Shown: one piece after another, positions 1-10,979 of the stretch
Layout of the letters: each line of letters begins with the position of its first letter
How positions within the stretch are numbered: the stretch's first letter is position 1
NCBI GenBank assembly: GCA_014218235.1
Contig: CM024758.1
Location: forward strand, 70,256,206-70,320,205
Direction of reading: 5' to 3'
Source: Colocasia esculenta
Lineage: Eukaryota; Streptophyta; Magnoliopsida; Alismatales; Araceae
DNA length: 64,000 nucleotides
Position numbers and translations under genes: made by a program
Notes under the pieces: model-generated
Databases searched by the model: none
What the model was told of the DNA's origin: nothing
Seen by the model: only the letters and a program-made list of their open reading frames with translations

Positions 1-1414
1 TTGTCCACTGAAGTGGATGCAACCTTGTTTAAAATTCCTGATGAAGGTGCTGACTTCATGATTTTGAGTTTGACATGTATGAAGCATATTCATGCTTACT
101 GGACTCCCAGCTGATGAGTCAGACCCTAAGCAGACTTTTGTCACCAAGTTACCACCAACACCTTCCCACCTGTTTTGAGACGGATCCATCACATTCTCAC
201 CACTATAATCACTCCTCAAGGTGGTGGAAGGGATAGGTTAACTGACATTCAGAGGTTCATCATATACTGCATGAAGAAAGAGATAAAGATCAATTTGCAT
301 GTCATCATGTATCAGATTATGTCAGAAACTACAAGGAAGGATCTACATAGATCCTTCCTTATGTAGCTCATCTCACACCAGCTTTTCAGCATTTTGGAGT
401 ATCTTTTGAGAATGAGCAAGCCCAGTCAATCCCAAAGTCCAATATTTATTGCTTCAAGCATTTGCAAAAGTTCATGGGATTCAGACTTGAAGGTGATCAA
501 GTAAGAAGAGGTCATGTAGTTGTTGAGGCCCCAGTGGTTCCTGAGGTTGTAGAACCACCTTCTAGGTTGCCTAATCTCCTCCACATGATCAAGAGGACTA
601 GCCTCCCAATGAAATTGGAGCACCTATACCTCAGGATGTTCCTCACACACTCCATTTCAAGCCTCTTCACCACATCTCCCTGATGTGGAAATTCCTTCTT
701 TCACTCCACATTACCAAGCATCTGCCTCTGCTTCCACTGGTGGACCTTCTGTTCCACCAGAGCTATATTCTTTTTTGAATGACAAGTTTGATACCATCAC
801 CTCTTCCATCCTCCATATGTCAGAGTGTTTTGAGCTCAGAATTCAAAGGTTGGAGAATTCTGTGAATCCTCAGTTAATTAAGCAGAAAGAAGCAGCTGAT
901 CATGCCACCCAAAGGTTTAACAGACTAATTGGTACTTTGGGTGGCATCCCTTCAGTTAAAGGAACATCAGGACACGCTGGAAAAGGTCCTTGAAGGGATA
1001 TTAGTAAATTCTCAGAAGAATTTATTCAACAGTCAGGAAGCAGTGACTCAAATTTCAAAGACTAGACTTTCATTTGCACACATGGTTGATGATTTAGAAG
1101 GCATGAAGAACCTATCAGCTCACATAGACAATGAGATGTCTACCCTTAAGAAGGAGCTCAGAGATATCAACAGACATGGATTTGCAAGCTCTTCTTCAGG
1201 TTCACAACCCATTTCAGCTGATTTCTCTGCATTCCAGTCCAACATGTATGACAACAGTCAAAGGTTGGAAGAACTGCTGCATACCAGACTTTCTACCATG
1301 CAAACTCAGTTGAGATCCAACCTTCAAGCAATGGACTCAAGATTGAAGACCATAGAGTCTCTTTCTTCCTATTCCTCCTCCACCTCCATCCTCTTGATGG
1401 ATCTTATCTTTTGA
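1..1414 (+). pseudogene. Sirevirus env-like ORF, 3' part (element A)
   Basis: Degraded C-terminal part of the extra ORF that Sireviruses (Ty1/copia) carry between pol and the 3' LTR. The recognisable core lies at about 175-330, with the peptide HHILTTIITPQGGGRDRLTD. The same segment occurs in element G at about 55930-56020 on the minus strand, which supports the identity. Downstream come a Pro/Ser/Thr-rich part and a coiled-coil-like C-terminus (about 930-1410) ending at TGA 1412-1414. The frame is broken at about 365, 683 and 990, so no intact protein is possible. The 5' end lies outside the window. Function of this ORF class is unproven: 'envelope-like' is a positional name, and I see no clear fusion peptide or transmembrane helix here. 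Confidence 0.75.
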
Positions 1415-1825
1415 TGATGTCAAAGGGGGAGAAGGAATATCCTTGTAATGAATACTTTTGTTGAATGAGAAAGAACTTGTTTTGGAATGTAATTGAATAT
1501 CTGTGTAATGAATATCCTTGTTGAATGAGAAGGAGTACTTATTTAAATTTGATTGAAAATTTTTGTAATGAATGGATGACATGTTAATGAATGGATGATT
1601 GTAAATGTCAAACCCTGTGTACTTCATTGTGCAAAATTGTCAAATGTTGCTAAATTGTGCTCAATGGCCTTTGATGAATGTGAATGAAAATACTAAACAT
1701 GGGTTCATTGTCATTCAGTGTGTATGTGATTGAATGTTGTGTGAATAAATAACTTAAAATCACATTTCATTGTAAATTCAAATCTTCATGTGGACTTAAT
1801 GTTGCCATCATCAAAAGGGGGAGAT
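1415..1825 (+). other. Element A non-coding tail with polypurine tracts
   Basis: AT-rich stretch between the env-like stop and the LTR. It contains a first purine tract (TCAAAGGGGGAGAAGG, about 1419-1434) and the proximal tract CAAAAGGGGGAGAT that ends at the LTR boundary (1812-1825). Between them are tandem-like TGTAATGAAT words (about 1444-1570). Repeated polypurine tracts are typical of Sireviruses. No gene seen. Confidence 0.75.
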
Positions 1826-2049
1826 TGTTGGGTTGAGTGTGAATTTAATACATTTCCCCTCATAATTTTGATGATGAGAAGTTGTAATTTTAATGCACAA
1901 TAATGGAACATGTTAAATACATCACACATGTAATAAAAATATTCAAAAAGCATGTTTCCAAACACATTTTATCATATATATCATGATAATACATTGGACT
2001 AATGATTTATGTGTTTATTTTTCAGGGACATACATTTCTTGCAAGGGTA

Positions 2050-2305
2050 GTGTCGACACACCCACTACTGGTGTCGACACAGGGTATCAAACCCTAAGGC
2101 AAAGTCATGAAGAAATGGTCAAGTGTGTCGACACAGTCCCAGGCAGTGTCGACACTAGTGACCTCTCCCAGAGAGCCAGTTTTGCAGAACTGGGACAGTG
2201 TGTCGACACAGCCAGTGAGTGTGTCGACACTAGAGCCATTTCCCAGAAGACCTATTTTGTGGAATTGGGACAGTGTGTCGACACACCCAATGACTGTGTC
2301 GACAC
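2050..2305. promoter_or_regulatory. GTGTCGACAC palindrome array, four pairs (LTR A)
   Basis: Eight perfect copies of the 10-bp palindrome GTGTCGACAC start at 2050, 2071, 2125, 2146, 2200, 2221, 2275 and 2296. Spacings are 21, 54, 21, 54, 21, 54, 21, so the unit is exactly 75 bp with two sites 21 bp apart. The last site starts 128 bp upstream of the TATA box. The position in U3 suggests an enhancer or repressor-binding array (inference). The binding protein is unknown; TGTC/GACA resembles the auxin-response core. Confidence 0.85.
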
Positions 2306-2423
2306 ACTCCGGCAACTTTTTCATCTTAAGTCCCACCTGGACACGTGGCTTTGTAGGGATCACTTGGATCGGCCTTGGATCATGTGCCCACGTACCCCAA
2401 GGGTTCTTTTGGCCATGATGGGG

Positions 2424-2431
2424 TATAAATA
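2424..2431 (+). promoter_or_regulatory. TATA box of LTR A
   Basis: TATAAATA in the context GGGGTATAAATACC, downstream of the palindrome array. The same element occurs at the equivalent place in LTRs B, D and G. Confidence 0.8.
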
Positions 2432-3409
2432 CCTATCTAATCGACCCTCAAGTAGCAGAACTCCTGAAGAGCCTTCCGGAAAGTGCCCTTTGGCGGCAAG
2501 ACAGAGCTCTCCTCCTGTTCTTGCTCTCCTTGTGCTGCTTCAAGCCAATTCCCATCCTTGCAAGCACAAGAAGTGAAGATTGATCCATGAAGATGAAGTG
2601 AGATCACTTCCAAGGGAGCAGATCAAGTAGAAGCAGCCAATTGAGAAGAGTTCAAGGAAGATCCAGAGGCACAAATTGCAGAGCATCGCCTAGGGACTTC
2701 AAGAGTTCAAGCATCTTCTCAATTCAGCCTTCTACAAGGGAGTTCATCTGAAGAACAAGGATTCTACATACAACTCCTCAATTCCCCTTAGTTCTTCTGA
2801 GTCATTCTTGAGATTGTGCATGATTTGTTGCACTAGTCTCCTGAATGAACTCTTATGGATCAGATCATTGCTAGAGGATCTGGATCTTGTTGTTTTTGAT
2901 CTAGCAAGTTGGTTGTGAGCCCTTGTGCTCAATTGTGTTGAGTCGTCGCACTCAGGTTGTGGTTGAGTAGTTGTACTCAAGTTTCTAGAGTAGTCTTGCT
3001 CTAGAGGTTGTGTGTGAGTTGTTGAACTCAGTGTGTTAGAGTTGTCAAGCTCCAGTGTGTGGTGTATTCATGTTGAATAGTGGAGCCTCACTGTGTGAGG
3101 GGTGGATGTAGGAATCACATGGTGTGATTTCCGAACCACCTAAAAATCTCTGTGCAGTGGTTTGATCTGTGATTTAACTTCACCTTGCGTTAGATGTATG
3201 CATAGGATTTTTTTATCACTCTTCTAATAACTTGATCACTCACTTTAATCACTTAATTCACACAATCACTCATCAGATCTGTGAATTTCTTTTCTAAGTT
3301 GACTCTGATTCAAAGCATCTTTAAAATTGGCTAAGCTTCTACAGTATTGGCCTAGATCTATTCAACCCCCCCCCCTTCTAGATCTGGCCCATCCTTTTTC
3401 GATCCTACA

Positions 3410-4641
3410 TCAAGAGTCTTGTATGCAGTTGTGAGGGGGAGTCCTTGTCTTCAATAAAACATTCTTGTTCATTCTATTTTCACTTCATTCCACTCCTATT
3501 TCTTCAATAATTTTCATGTTCACCTTGTGAGGGGGAGATACATGAAAGGGGGAGTCATTGTCACATTCCTTGACCTTACTTGTCTATCTTGAAGCCCAAA
3601 CTCATCAGAATTTTGAGTCATTGTGCTATTTTCTTATGAGAGAATTAAGACATTGAAACTAAACTCATTGTGCATTTAGTTTAATTTTAAAGATTCATTA
3701 TCATTTCAAGGTTAAGCAATCTTAATACTGAATGTCTTTAAAATGACTTGCAAAACACTTGTAGGCACATGAGTGCTTTACTATTTAACATGTGCATGTT
3801 TAAGCTTCATTTTTACCCCATGTTAGGAATAATTTTTCTAAATTCGTAGTCATGACTTTTCTCGTCAAAGCAAACATATTCCTACAAAACATCAAAAGGA
3901 AATGATCAACAATCTGGAAAGATACAAACAGAGCAATGTAAATTCTTGAACCACTGAGTAACCGGGCCATTTCACCTAAAAAAGTGATTTGTTTCGCGTC
4001 AAAAAGTGGAAATAAAAGTTTTCAACTCTGTATAAGATAATGAAAGTTAAACCACTGAGTAATCAGGAGGTCTTCCATCTGATCAATGTGATCTATTGCA
4101 CTGAAAAGTGAGATTTAACTAATTTACTCTTGTATTCTTTCCCAGTTAAAAATGAAAGAAAATCAAATTGACGGGATGGAAAAGCTTAAGACCTTAATAA
4201 AGTTCATGTATACTGACTTTAGACCTATTATTCTACATTGTGTTAAAATTAAAGCTCCTAACATCCTTGTTAAATACTTCTGCTCACTCATATAGGTCAC
4301 TTTACTTCACATTTGCATCATTATTTTAACCACATTCAGATCATTATGTCTTGCTCTGCTTTGTGTTGAGTGGGTCTTTGTGATTACACTTGATTGCACA
4401 ATACCAAAAACAAAATAACTTCTCTCATATGTCAATATCACTTTGCCTCACTTATTTTGATCATTCCTGAACCTTCATTTCCACAACTGCATTTCTTGAT
4501 CTCCTACCATTCTTTGTTCTCTTTCATGAATATCTTTTTGATGTTGTCAAAAAGGGGGAGAAATTGCAAAGACTTAAGAGGGAGAAATTGCAGACATGGA
4601 AGAAAATTACATTTATTTTGTCATCATCTAAAAGGGGAGAA
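3410..4641 (+). mobile_element. Sirevirus B internal 3' region (remnant)
   Basis: Non-coding Sirevirus sequence between pol and the 3' LTR. Purine tracts of the GGGGGAG type occur at about 3433, 3531, 3548, 4550, 4574 and 4632. The word ACTGAGTAAC/ACTGAGTAAT (about 3952 and 4054) has a counterpart on the minus strand of G at about 57600, in the spacer upstream of G's env-like ORF. Here this spacer type leads straight to the LTR without an env-like ORF, so B may be env-less or deleted. No gene seen. Confidence 0.7.
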
Positions 4642-4849
4642 TGTTGTGTTGAGTGTGTATTTGAAACCTTTTAATGATGATTTTAATCATGACTAATTGA
4701 CATCACTCATAATTTGATTTTGATGATGACATTTTGTACATATTAAAATGATGACTAAATGACATGTTAATATTTCATAGTTGATGATAATGACTTATGT
4801 TAATGGTTCACACTTCATATTTTCAGGTTTACATAACTTTGTCACAGTG

Positions 4850-5069
4850 ATGTCGACACAAGTTCAGTGGTGTCGACACAGCCACTGCATCCAGTGACAG
4901 GCTGAAGAAAAGTAGCCAGTGGTGTCGACACAGTCTGTCTGTGTGTCGACACAGTTTGCCAGTGGTGTCGACACAGTCTGAAGTGGTGTCGAACTCAATG
5001 TCCCTCCCAGAAGCCAGTTCTGAAGCAATAGCTAGTGGGTGTCGACATAGCTTTCCTGTGTGTCAACAC
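4850..5069. promoter_or_regulatory. GTGTCGACAC palindrome array (LTR B)
   Basis: Eight sites, some degenerate, start at 4850, 4870, 4922, 4943, 4965, 4986, 5039 and 5060. Spacings within pairs are 20, 21, 21 and 21. The site at 5060 reads GTGTCAACAC, the product of G-to-A at the central CpG. The last site starts 130 bp upstream of the TATA box. Confidence 0.8.
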
Positions 5070-5189
5070 ACTTCGACTAAAGCTCAAAAACAGGAATTTT
5101 TCTGGACACGTGGCTGCTTAGGAATCAAGGGATTTGACCTAGATTTCCATGCCCATGCACCCTAAGGCACCTCATGGACATATGGGGCT

Positions 5190-5197
5190 ATAAATAC
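5190..5197 (+). promoter_or_regulatory. TATA box of LTR B
   Basis: TATAAATA in GGGGCTATAAATACCC, matching the placement in LTRs A, D and G. Confidence 0.75.
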
Positions 5198-5359
5198 CCA
5201 TGATCCTCGTACCCCAAAGGCAAGCCAGCCCATACAACTCCCAGAAAATGTTTTGGCGGCAAAAGGGGCTTTCCAGATCTTGCTCCATCTCCAGAAGCTG
5301 CAGACCATCCTTTCAAGAGGAAGGGCGTGGTAATCAAGGCCAATATCTGGAGAGAAGTG

Positions 5360-6621
5360 TGATGTGTGTGGACGTCTCGTTTCCGCGCCGTCTCCGGCCG
5401 ACCTCTGGATCTCCCGGACGCTCGCGGACACGCCGAACTCTCATTGGCGATGATGGGGTTGCGGTTGACCTCGTTGACCCTCCGGTTGACTGAGTTGACT
5501 AGAGGGAAAACAAAGAAAACAAGCTGAATAAAGGGGAGTACGTGATCGCCAGGGCCTTACCTTTGCCTAAGGAGTATTAGAATCGCGCCGGTGTGGTCGC
5601 CTCGCGCAGCGGAAGGAGACGAGGGCTTCAACTTCTCCTTCTTTAGTCGGCCAAGGAGAAGAGCTCCGCGGTCTCCTGCATGTTGTTCCTGCACAAAAAG
5701 ACACTCTATAAGACTAATGACAGAGTAGTAAATGCCCAAAACGTGAAGAGACAGCCCAAAAGGTGAGTCCCGTACCCGTTGCGGACTTGAGAAGAGGGGT
5801 GGCAAATGCTATGACCACCCTTCTTCCCTCCGTTTTTGGTGGGAAACCCCTTTCTAGGTGTGTAGGGAGAGGACCTACGTGCCTAGAGTGGGTGAAGAGT
5901 GTGTGTGATATGCATGTAACTAAGAGAAGAGAGTTAAGAAAGAGAGAGGGAGGGAGGTGTAGATCCTGTTGTTGATGTTGTAGCTCCTTGCAAGGGCTCC
6001 TCCAGCTTCAAAGCAGCCTCCTGGACGTCCCAACTCGTGAGAGGAAGAAGAGGATGACTTGATGAAGCTTGGGTGTAATTTTCTCTCTCCTCCTTCAAAG
6101 GGTCAGCATGTGGACGTCCAGCCTCTCCCCCTGCCTTAGAGGGCTCAAGGGGGAGTTATATAGACAGTGGGCAAGAGCTCAGCTGCCTTGGATGCTCAAG
6201 TGTGAAGAAACACACTTGTACACATGGCAATCCAAGTCTAAAGGCTCCAACCAATGGGGAGAGGCCACATGGGATTTTTACTTGGTCAATGGAGTGCCAA
6301 GGTGGCCCATATGCCCGTTGGGAACAGTCCCATGCGGTGCATGGGCGAGGGAAAGGCGCTAGTGGGCTATATTCTCGGGGTAGTTGTGCAGACAGGTAAA
6401 CCAGGTTAACGTCAAACGATTCTGCCGCCAACCCCATGCAGACGTCCATGGATGTGGACGCCAACTTGGTCAACATCAAGGGGGCTTTGCCGCCAACCAG
6501 TAGTCGGCGGCCATCGATGCTGCCGTCTACATGATCCGAGAGGCAAGTCAACAAATGGTCAAACGAGGCTTAATGGGCCAAAAGAGCCTTGCGGGAGATG
6601 GGCCAAATATTCGCGTCTACA
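5360..6621 (-). mobile_element. 3' LTR of gypsy element C (1262 bp, probably Tat-like)
   Basis: Read on the minus strand this LTR starts TGTAGACGCGAATATTTGG right after the polypurine tract CGGAGGGGAATT and ends with CACACATCA. It has a TATA box on the minus strand followed by a CT-rich leader-like region. The abrupt join to Sirevirus LTR B at 5359/5360 marks an insertion. The TGTAGAC start with a GAGGGGAATT tract is what I recall for Tat-type gypsy elements, but no coding domain here confirms that. GACGTC-type words recur (5371, 6023, 6113, 6432). Confidence 0.6.
6156..6162 (-). promoter_or_regulatory. TATA box of LTR C
   Basis: TATATAA on the minus strand (CTATATAACTCCC), followed downstream by a CT-rich stretch. 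Promoter assignment is by composition only. Confidence 0.5.
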
Positions 6622-6633
6622 AATTCCCCTCCG
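6622..6633 (-). other. Polypurine tract of element C
   Basis: Minus-strand CGGAGGGGAATT abutting the LTR start at 6621. It would prime plus-strand DNA synthesis and fixes both the LTR edge and the orientation of C. Confidence 0.6.
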
Positions 6634-9600
6634 AGACATCCGGTCTTGCAAGGGAGCAGAGCGGACTGAAGTTTGGTGTTCGGTAAACAAAGGACGTGGA
6701 GATTTGATGAAGGATCATTTCCGAGGATAGGAATTCTAGCGAACCAAACAAAAGAGTCAGGTTAGAAACAGATGACATATCGTCTAAGAGACAAATGGGG
6801 TAAGAGGAAGAGTGATCTACCCGTGTAACTACAACTGCAACCCAATGGTAGGGTCCCTGGCATGGCCGTGTTGGACTTCGACTAGTTTCTAGTGTGTCTG
6901 AGTCAAAGGAGTTGTAATATGACGGTTGAATCAAGGCTCGCTGGCCTAATCAGGACGTCGGTCCCGAATTTAAGAGGTCATGGAGACAAGGAGTTGGTTG
7001 ATCTCTCAAAAGATTATCAAAACATTCTAACTGGAATCACATGCTTGGAAAGCCTGAAGTCTGGAATTAAGCTCGCGACTGGCGAAGGCATGAGTGACCT
7101 CAATAAGGCTGGAATGATTATTTGTGATATGCACGGTGGGACAAGGCAACATAGACCGATATCAACTTGGATAGTCATGAGGGGTGGACCCGGTAGGCTA
7201 CCTAAGCTGAGGGAACCCTAGAGCAATCAGATGATCGAGGAAAATCACCATTTTTTTTAAGTGTTAGTAAGAGAATGTTAGTAGTGAAGATGCATGCTGG
7301 TGTGGGTTCCTACCTAAAAATGTGAGTTAGCACCAGAGGAAAATTCTAAAGGCCATACGAATAACTGAGAGATCGCAAACCCATCATGTTTTTGTTAAAG
7401 GGGAACTTAGGGTTCACGGTCGCCAAGTTATTCGCCTCTGGTGGGGTCCTATGTTAGACATACCTGTAACACTCAAGGTTGCATGAGTGTTCCGAAATGA
7501 AGCGCAACTCGTGCTTTAAATATCTGCAAAACGTCTTGAAGCACAAGATAAAGGATAATGGCCATATGGAAAAAGATATTGAAAGTTCTAGGGGAATAAA
7601 CGTCCACATCGATGGCCGCCAGCTCCCAGTTAACGGCAAACAATATTGCCGCGAACCAGACACTGACGTCAACCGATCTGGACGCCTAACTGACATCGGA
7701 TCAGGCCGAAAATATAGCTATTAGGAAGCCATATTGGACTCTTCAACAACCGGCAATTATCCTTAAGCAAAGGAAGAGCACATGACTGATTAAGTGTAGG
7801 AAATTCGGCCTACAGAAGCACAGAGAATTTTCTCATGGCAATAACCTTGCCCCTGGTGAACAAATCAACATGAAGTGTGATTTTAAAATGGAGCCGTGAT
7901 CCTCAAAAGAAACTTGTCCTTTAGACACCTCAGAGGTTTGGAATCCTCAAGAGAGAAGGAAGAAATAGGGGGGTAAATTTCCCAAGAGGATCAGCAAAAC
8001 CGTTAAGTTGATGAGCTGAGACAGTCTTGACAACATGCCCCTTCAGGGTTGATTTCAGACTATTAATTTTTGACTTGTTTGCCCGTAGACTTTTGCAAGA
8101 TGCGAATTGGATGAGAGAACCTAGCCATGTGTGGCTTAGCGGGCTCAAAGTGAGGCGTTTCGTGACCCTAGGGTCAGAACCTGGCAACCCTACTTTGCCG
8201 AGCACCCGTATTGCCCTACCACAATCGGCTAGGAAAAACTCAAGTAATGTAGCATTTGACTTTGTATTGAATGGGAATATCTCCAGGCACGGTCACGACC
8301 AGGCTCTTTCTTTTCTTTGCCATTGATTGATTTTCTTTGTCCTTCTTTTGTTTGCCTGCGGGGACACTGCCCTCTTCACGTGCTCTGGTGTCTTAGTCTC
8401 ACCTTAGGGGAAGTGTCTTGACTGCTAAGCTCAACAGTTTAAGGTGCTGAGTGTCTTGATCAGTCGAGTAGAAGAAGGAGGATTGTAGCCTTTGTTGTGT
8501 CCTGAGACAAATAACTGTCTTGGAGTGATGACTCAAAATTTTGAGATGTGTGGTGTGTGGAATGTTGATTTGTCCTCCAAAAGCTTGGTTGTGACGCCTG
8601 ACGAAAATTTCCATGACTTTGCTAGACCAAGTTCCTTGGTTCACTCATGTGTCTTTTACTCCTAACAAGTGACTTGAGATGCATGACAGTTTCCAGTCTT
8701 TGACTTCCTCTTTTCTTTTCTTTTTTGTTCTAAAGATATTTAAGAAGGAAAAACAAATGTACACAATATATACACCATTTTTTTTTGCTTTTTATTATTA
8801 TTATATTTTTTTGGATTTTGGATATATAAATTCTTTTTTTGTGTAAAAAAAATTGAGAAAAGTAAAATAAATTGAACAATTCAGAAAATAGTATGTACAA
8901 TGAGTGGGAACATCCCGAGCGGAATGTCCCTAGGCAGAGATCTCACTTGGGCCTCCTAGCTATTGTCGAAGATGAGCCTTATGAAGCAAATTGGCCTCAG
9001 GCGATTAATGCTCGCAAGGAAGTACCTGCAAACCATATTGTCTTTCTCACACGACCACTTGGATGGTAATAGTGAGAGATGACAAGGAGTGAGATAAAGG
9101 CAAGAAGAAAGGATTTATGGCGATAGATGTGAATTGAGTAAGGTAAGGATAGAGAATGTACAATATGGAAAAATAAGGGAGCACGCAATGAACAACACAG
9201 TCCAGGGAAAAATGGTGTGCCCCTTGTAGTAGAGAAAATGTTGGAAAGAAGTGAACTCCACCAAGTCGGGAGGCTTCAGAAGAGTGAGTGAAGTGGGGTC
9301 CCCCTCAAGCATAAAGAAAGGAGTTGAGCTTGACAGACAAGGATGAAGTTCGCATGACCAGTGTGGATTGCCCTTGAGAAAGAAGTGTGAGGAGCTGAAA
9401 TGGTATGCCCCAAACTCGAGATGAATTGCCCATCACAGAGATTTCAACATCTAAAGATGGCCCAATATGAAATTGGTATAAGAATAGACAATGGACCATA
9501 TAACGATGGTATCCCCCTTGAAGCCAAAGCCAACACATATAACAAAGTAGCCAAAGTGCCCCTTGAAAGTGCCTTGTTTGAAAAGGAGGTAGATGGATCC

Positions 9601-10322
9601 AGCTGGAATGAAAGGGTTGTCCCTGTTCTTGAATGATAGGCAAACTGTAAGGAGCTGAGTGGAGAACAAATCACTTCGAGTCCTTGTTGAAAGGGTCAAC
9701 ATGAATGAGATTGAGGGACTCGAAGAATAGTTAAGGGAGTTGACTTGATGAGAGGAAGGGGACCAAGCATTGTAGGGAATGAGCTGGGTACAGGTTTTGC
9801 AAGCAAGCTGGCATGACACATCAGCCTGAGAAAAATTGGCTTGGTCTCCTGATGTGCATGGAGAACAGTAGCTCTCCAGAAATCTTCAACTGATTGCCAA
9901 CGAATAATGACCCCATATCCTATAGATCTTGGGTATTCAGGTTCTAGCAGGAGAGGATTGGGGGTTTGCAAAACTGCCCTTAGGATAGGAGATAGAGTGA
10001 TATGGATCTACAATGGCTTGACAGTTTGACTGGATGGCTTGACGATTCGGGCAATGGATTGAGTTGAGCATTGATTGGATGCCCCTAGTTTGGCTAGTTT
10101 TCTGGCCTCATGCCCCTTCTCCTTACTAGGGGTCTTCACCATGGTGGGGGTTCTTGGGATTCTACAGAAGGGCATGGGTACCAGTTTCCATAACCTTCTA
10201 ACCCCCATTGTGCTTTCTCCTCATGACCCGGGGTTCTGAATATGTCATGATATTGACCCTTTCTTGGGACTTGAAGGAGGATGGATTGTTGTTTTGGTAG
10301 CTAGGGAGAAGGTTCTGGATAG
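6634..10322 (-). mobile_element. Element C internal region, non-coding, unassigned
   Basis: About 3.7 kb with no recognisable gag or pol domain on either strand. Gypsy elements of the Tat/Ogre group often have long non-coding DNA between pol and the 3' LTR, which would fit. Visible features are an AT-rich poly-T/poly-A stretch (about 8700-8870), recurring GCCCCTTGAA-like words between about 9215 and 9570, and GACGTC/GCCGCCA words (about 6430-6560 and 7590-7700). A 65-codon open frame at 8872-9069 (+) has no recognisable domain. It ends where Sirevirus D is inserted. Confidence 0.45.
10318..10322. repeat. Probable 5' target-site duplication of Sirevirus D (GATAG)
   Basis: Five bases GATAG precede the LTR start. 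The partner after the 3' LTR lies beyond the assembly gap, so this cannot be confirmed. Confidence 0.35.
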
Positions 10323-10541
10323 TGTTGGGTTGAATGTATATTCATATCATTTCCCTCCTATTTTGATGATGACAAGAGATAATTTTAAAGCAATTCAATT
10401 GAAACATGTCAAAAACATCATACCTGAAATCAATGTGCAAAAAGCATATTTCAAATCACATTTATCATTGATGTTCATGATAAACCATTTAACTAATGAT
10501 ATATGTGTTAATTTTCAGGTACAACTTTTTATGCAAAAGAT

Positions 10542-10855
10542 GTGTCGACACACCCATCAATGGTGTCGACACAACAACACAGATTCAAAGGCAAAATGTG
10601 TAAAAATGTTGAGACTGTGTCGACACGAGTCAAGAGTGTGTCGACACGAGTTGCAATTTTTCAGGAATCATGTACTCAGGTCGACCTCACCATCAGGCAG
10701 GTCGACACTAGATCCCGCTCCCAGAACATCTATTTTCAGAACCGGGACAGCAGGTCGACACACTCACAGAGCAGGTCGACACGGGACCTTCTTCCCGAAC
10801 AGCATTTTCCATATTTGGACAGTGTGTCGACACCACCACCAGGGCAGGTCGACAC
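10542..10855. promoter_or_regulatory. Palindrome array, five pairs (LTR D)
   Basis: Sites start at 10542/10563, 10617/10638, 10678/10699, 10752/10773 and 10824/10846. Spacing within pairs is 21, 21, 21, 21 and 22. Here the word varies between GTGTCGACAC and AGGTCGACAC, with one AGGTCGACCT, so the GTCGAC core is what is kept. The last site starts 126 bp upstream of the TATA box. Confidence 0.85.
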
Positions 10856-10971
10856 ACTACAGAAAGATTTCATCTTAAAGTAGATGGGTGCCACGTGTCA
10901 GCCCAGGCCGATGGGAATCAACCTAGGATCGTGTGCCCTTATACCTAAAAGGTATCTTTGGACTCTTTTGG

Positions 10972-10979
10972 TATAAAAG
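10972..10979 (+). promoter_or_regulatory. TATA box of LTR D
   Basis: TATAAAAG downstream of the palindrome array. It probably sets the start of the genomic RNA of element D. Confidence 0.75.

Larger units (their letters stand above)
1826..3409 (+). mobile_element. 3' LTR of Sirevirus A (1584 bp)
   Basis: Starts TGTTGGGTTGAG directly after the polypurine tract and ends CCTACA. It aligns by eye with the LTRs of B, D and G, sharing the palindrome array, TATA box, a CTCAAGT/GTTGTGAG-rich segment, a poly-C run (about 3366-3375) followed by TTCTAGATC, and the terminal CA. The next bases are internal sequence of another Sirevirus (B), so A is inserted in B. The 5' half of A is outside the window, so the target duplication cannot be checked. 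Confidence 0.88.
4642..5359 (+). mobile_element. 3' LTR of Sirevirus B, truncated
   Basis: Starts TGTTGTGTTGAGTG after the tract AAAAGGGGAGAA. It carries the palindrome array and TATA box, then stops abruptly at 5359 where element C begins. It is homologous to the first part of LTR A; about 0.8 kb of LTR is missing in this window. Confidence 0.82.

Noticed and set aside
2050..2305. CRISPR-like array of palindromic repeats
   Set aside because: The repeat is only 10 bp, the spacers alternate at 11 and 44 bp and are similar to each other, and the setting is a plant LTR.
1983..2576. A 197-codon open frame with repeated VDT peptides across the LTR A palindrome array, with overlapping open frames in another frame and on the other strand
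   Set aside because: Spacings of 21, 54 and 75 bp are all multiples of three and the palindrome reads the same on both strands, so several frames stay open by geometry alone. It lies in U3 upstream of the TATA box and has no known domain.
8872..9069. 65-codon open frame as a real gene
   Set aside because: No homologous motif is recognisable, it sits in non-coding element C next to AT-rich DNA, and a frame of this length is expected by chance. Kept only as a remark.
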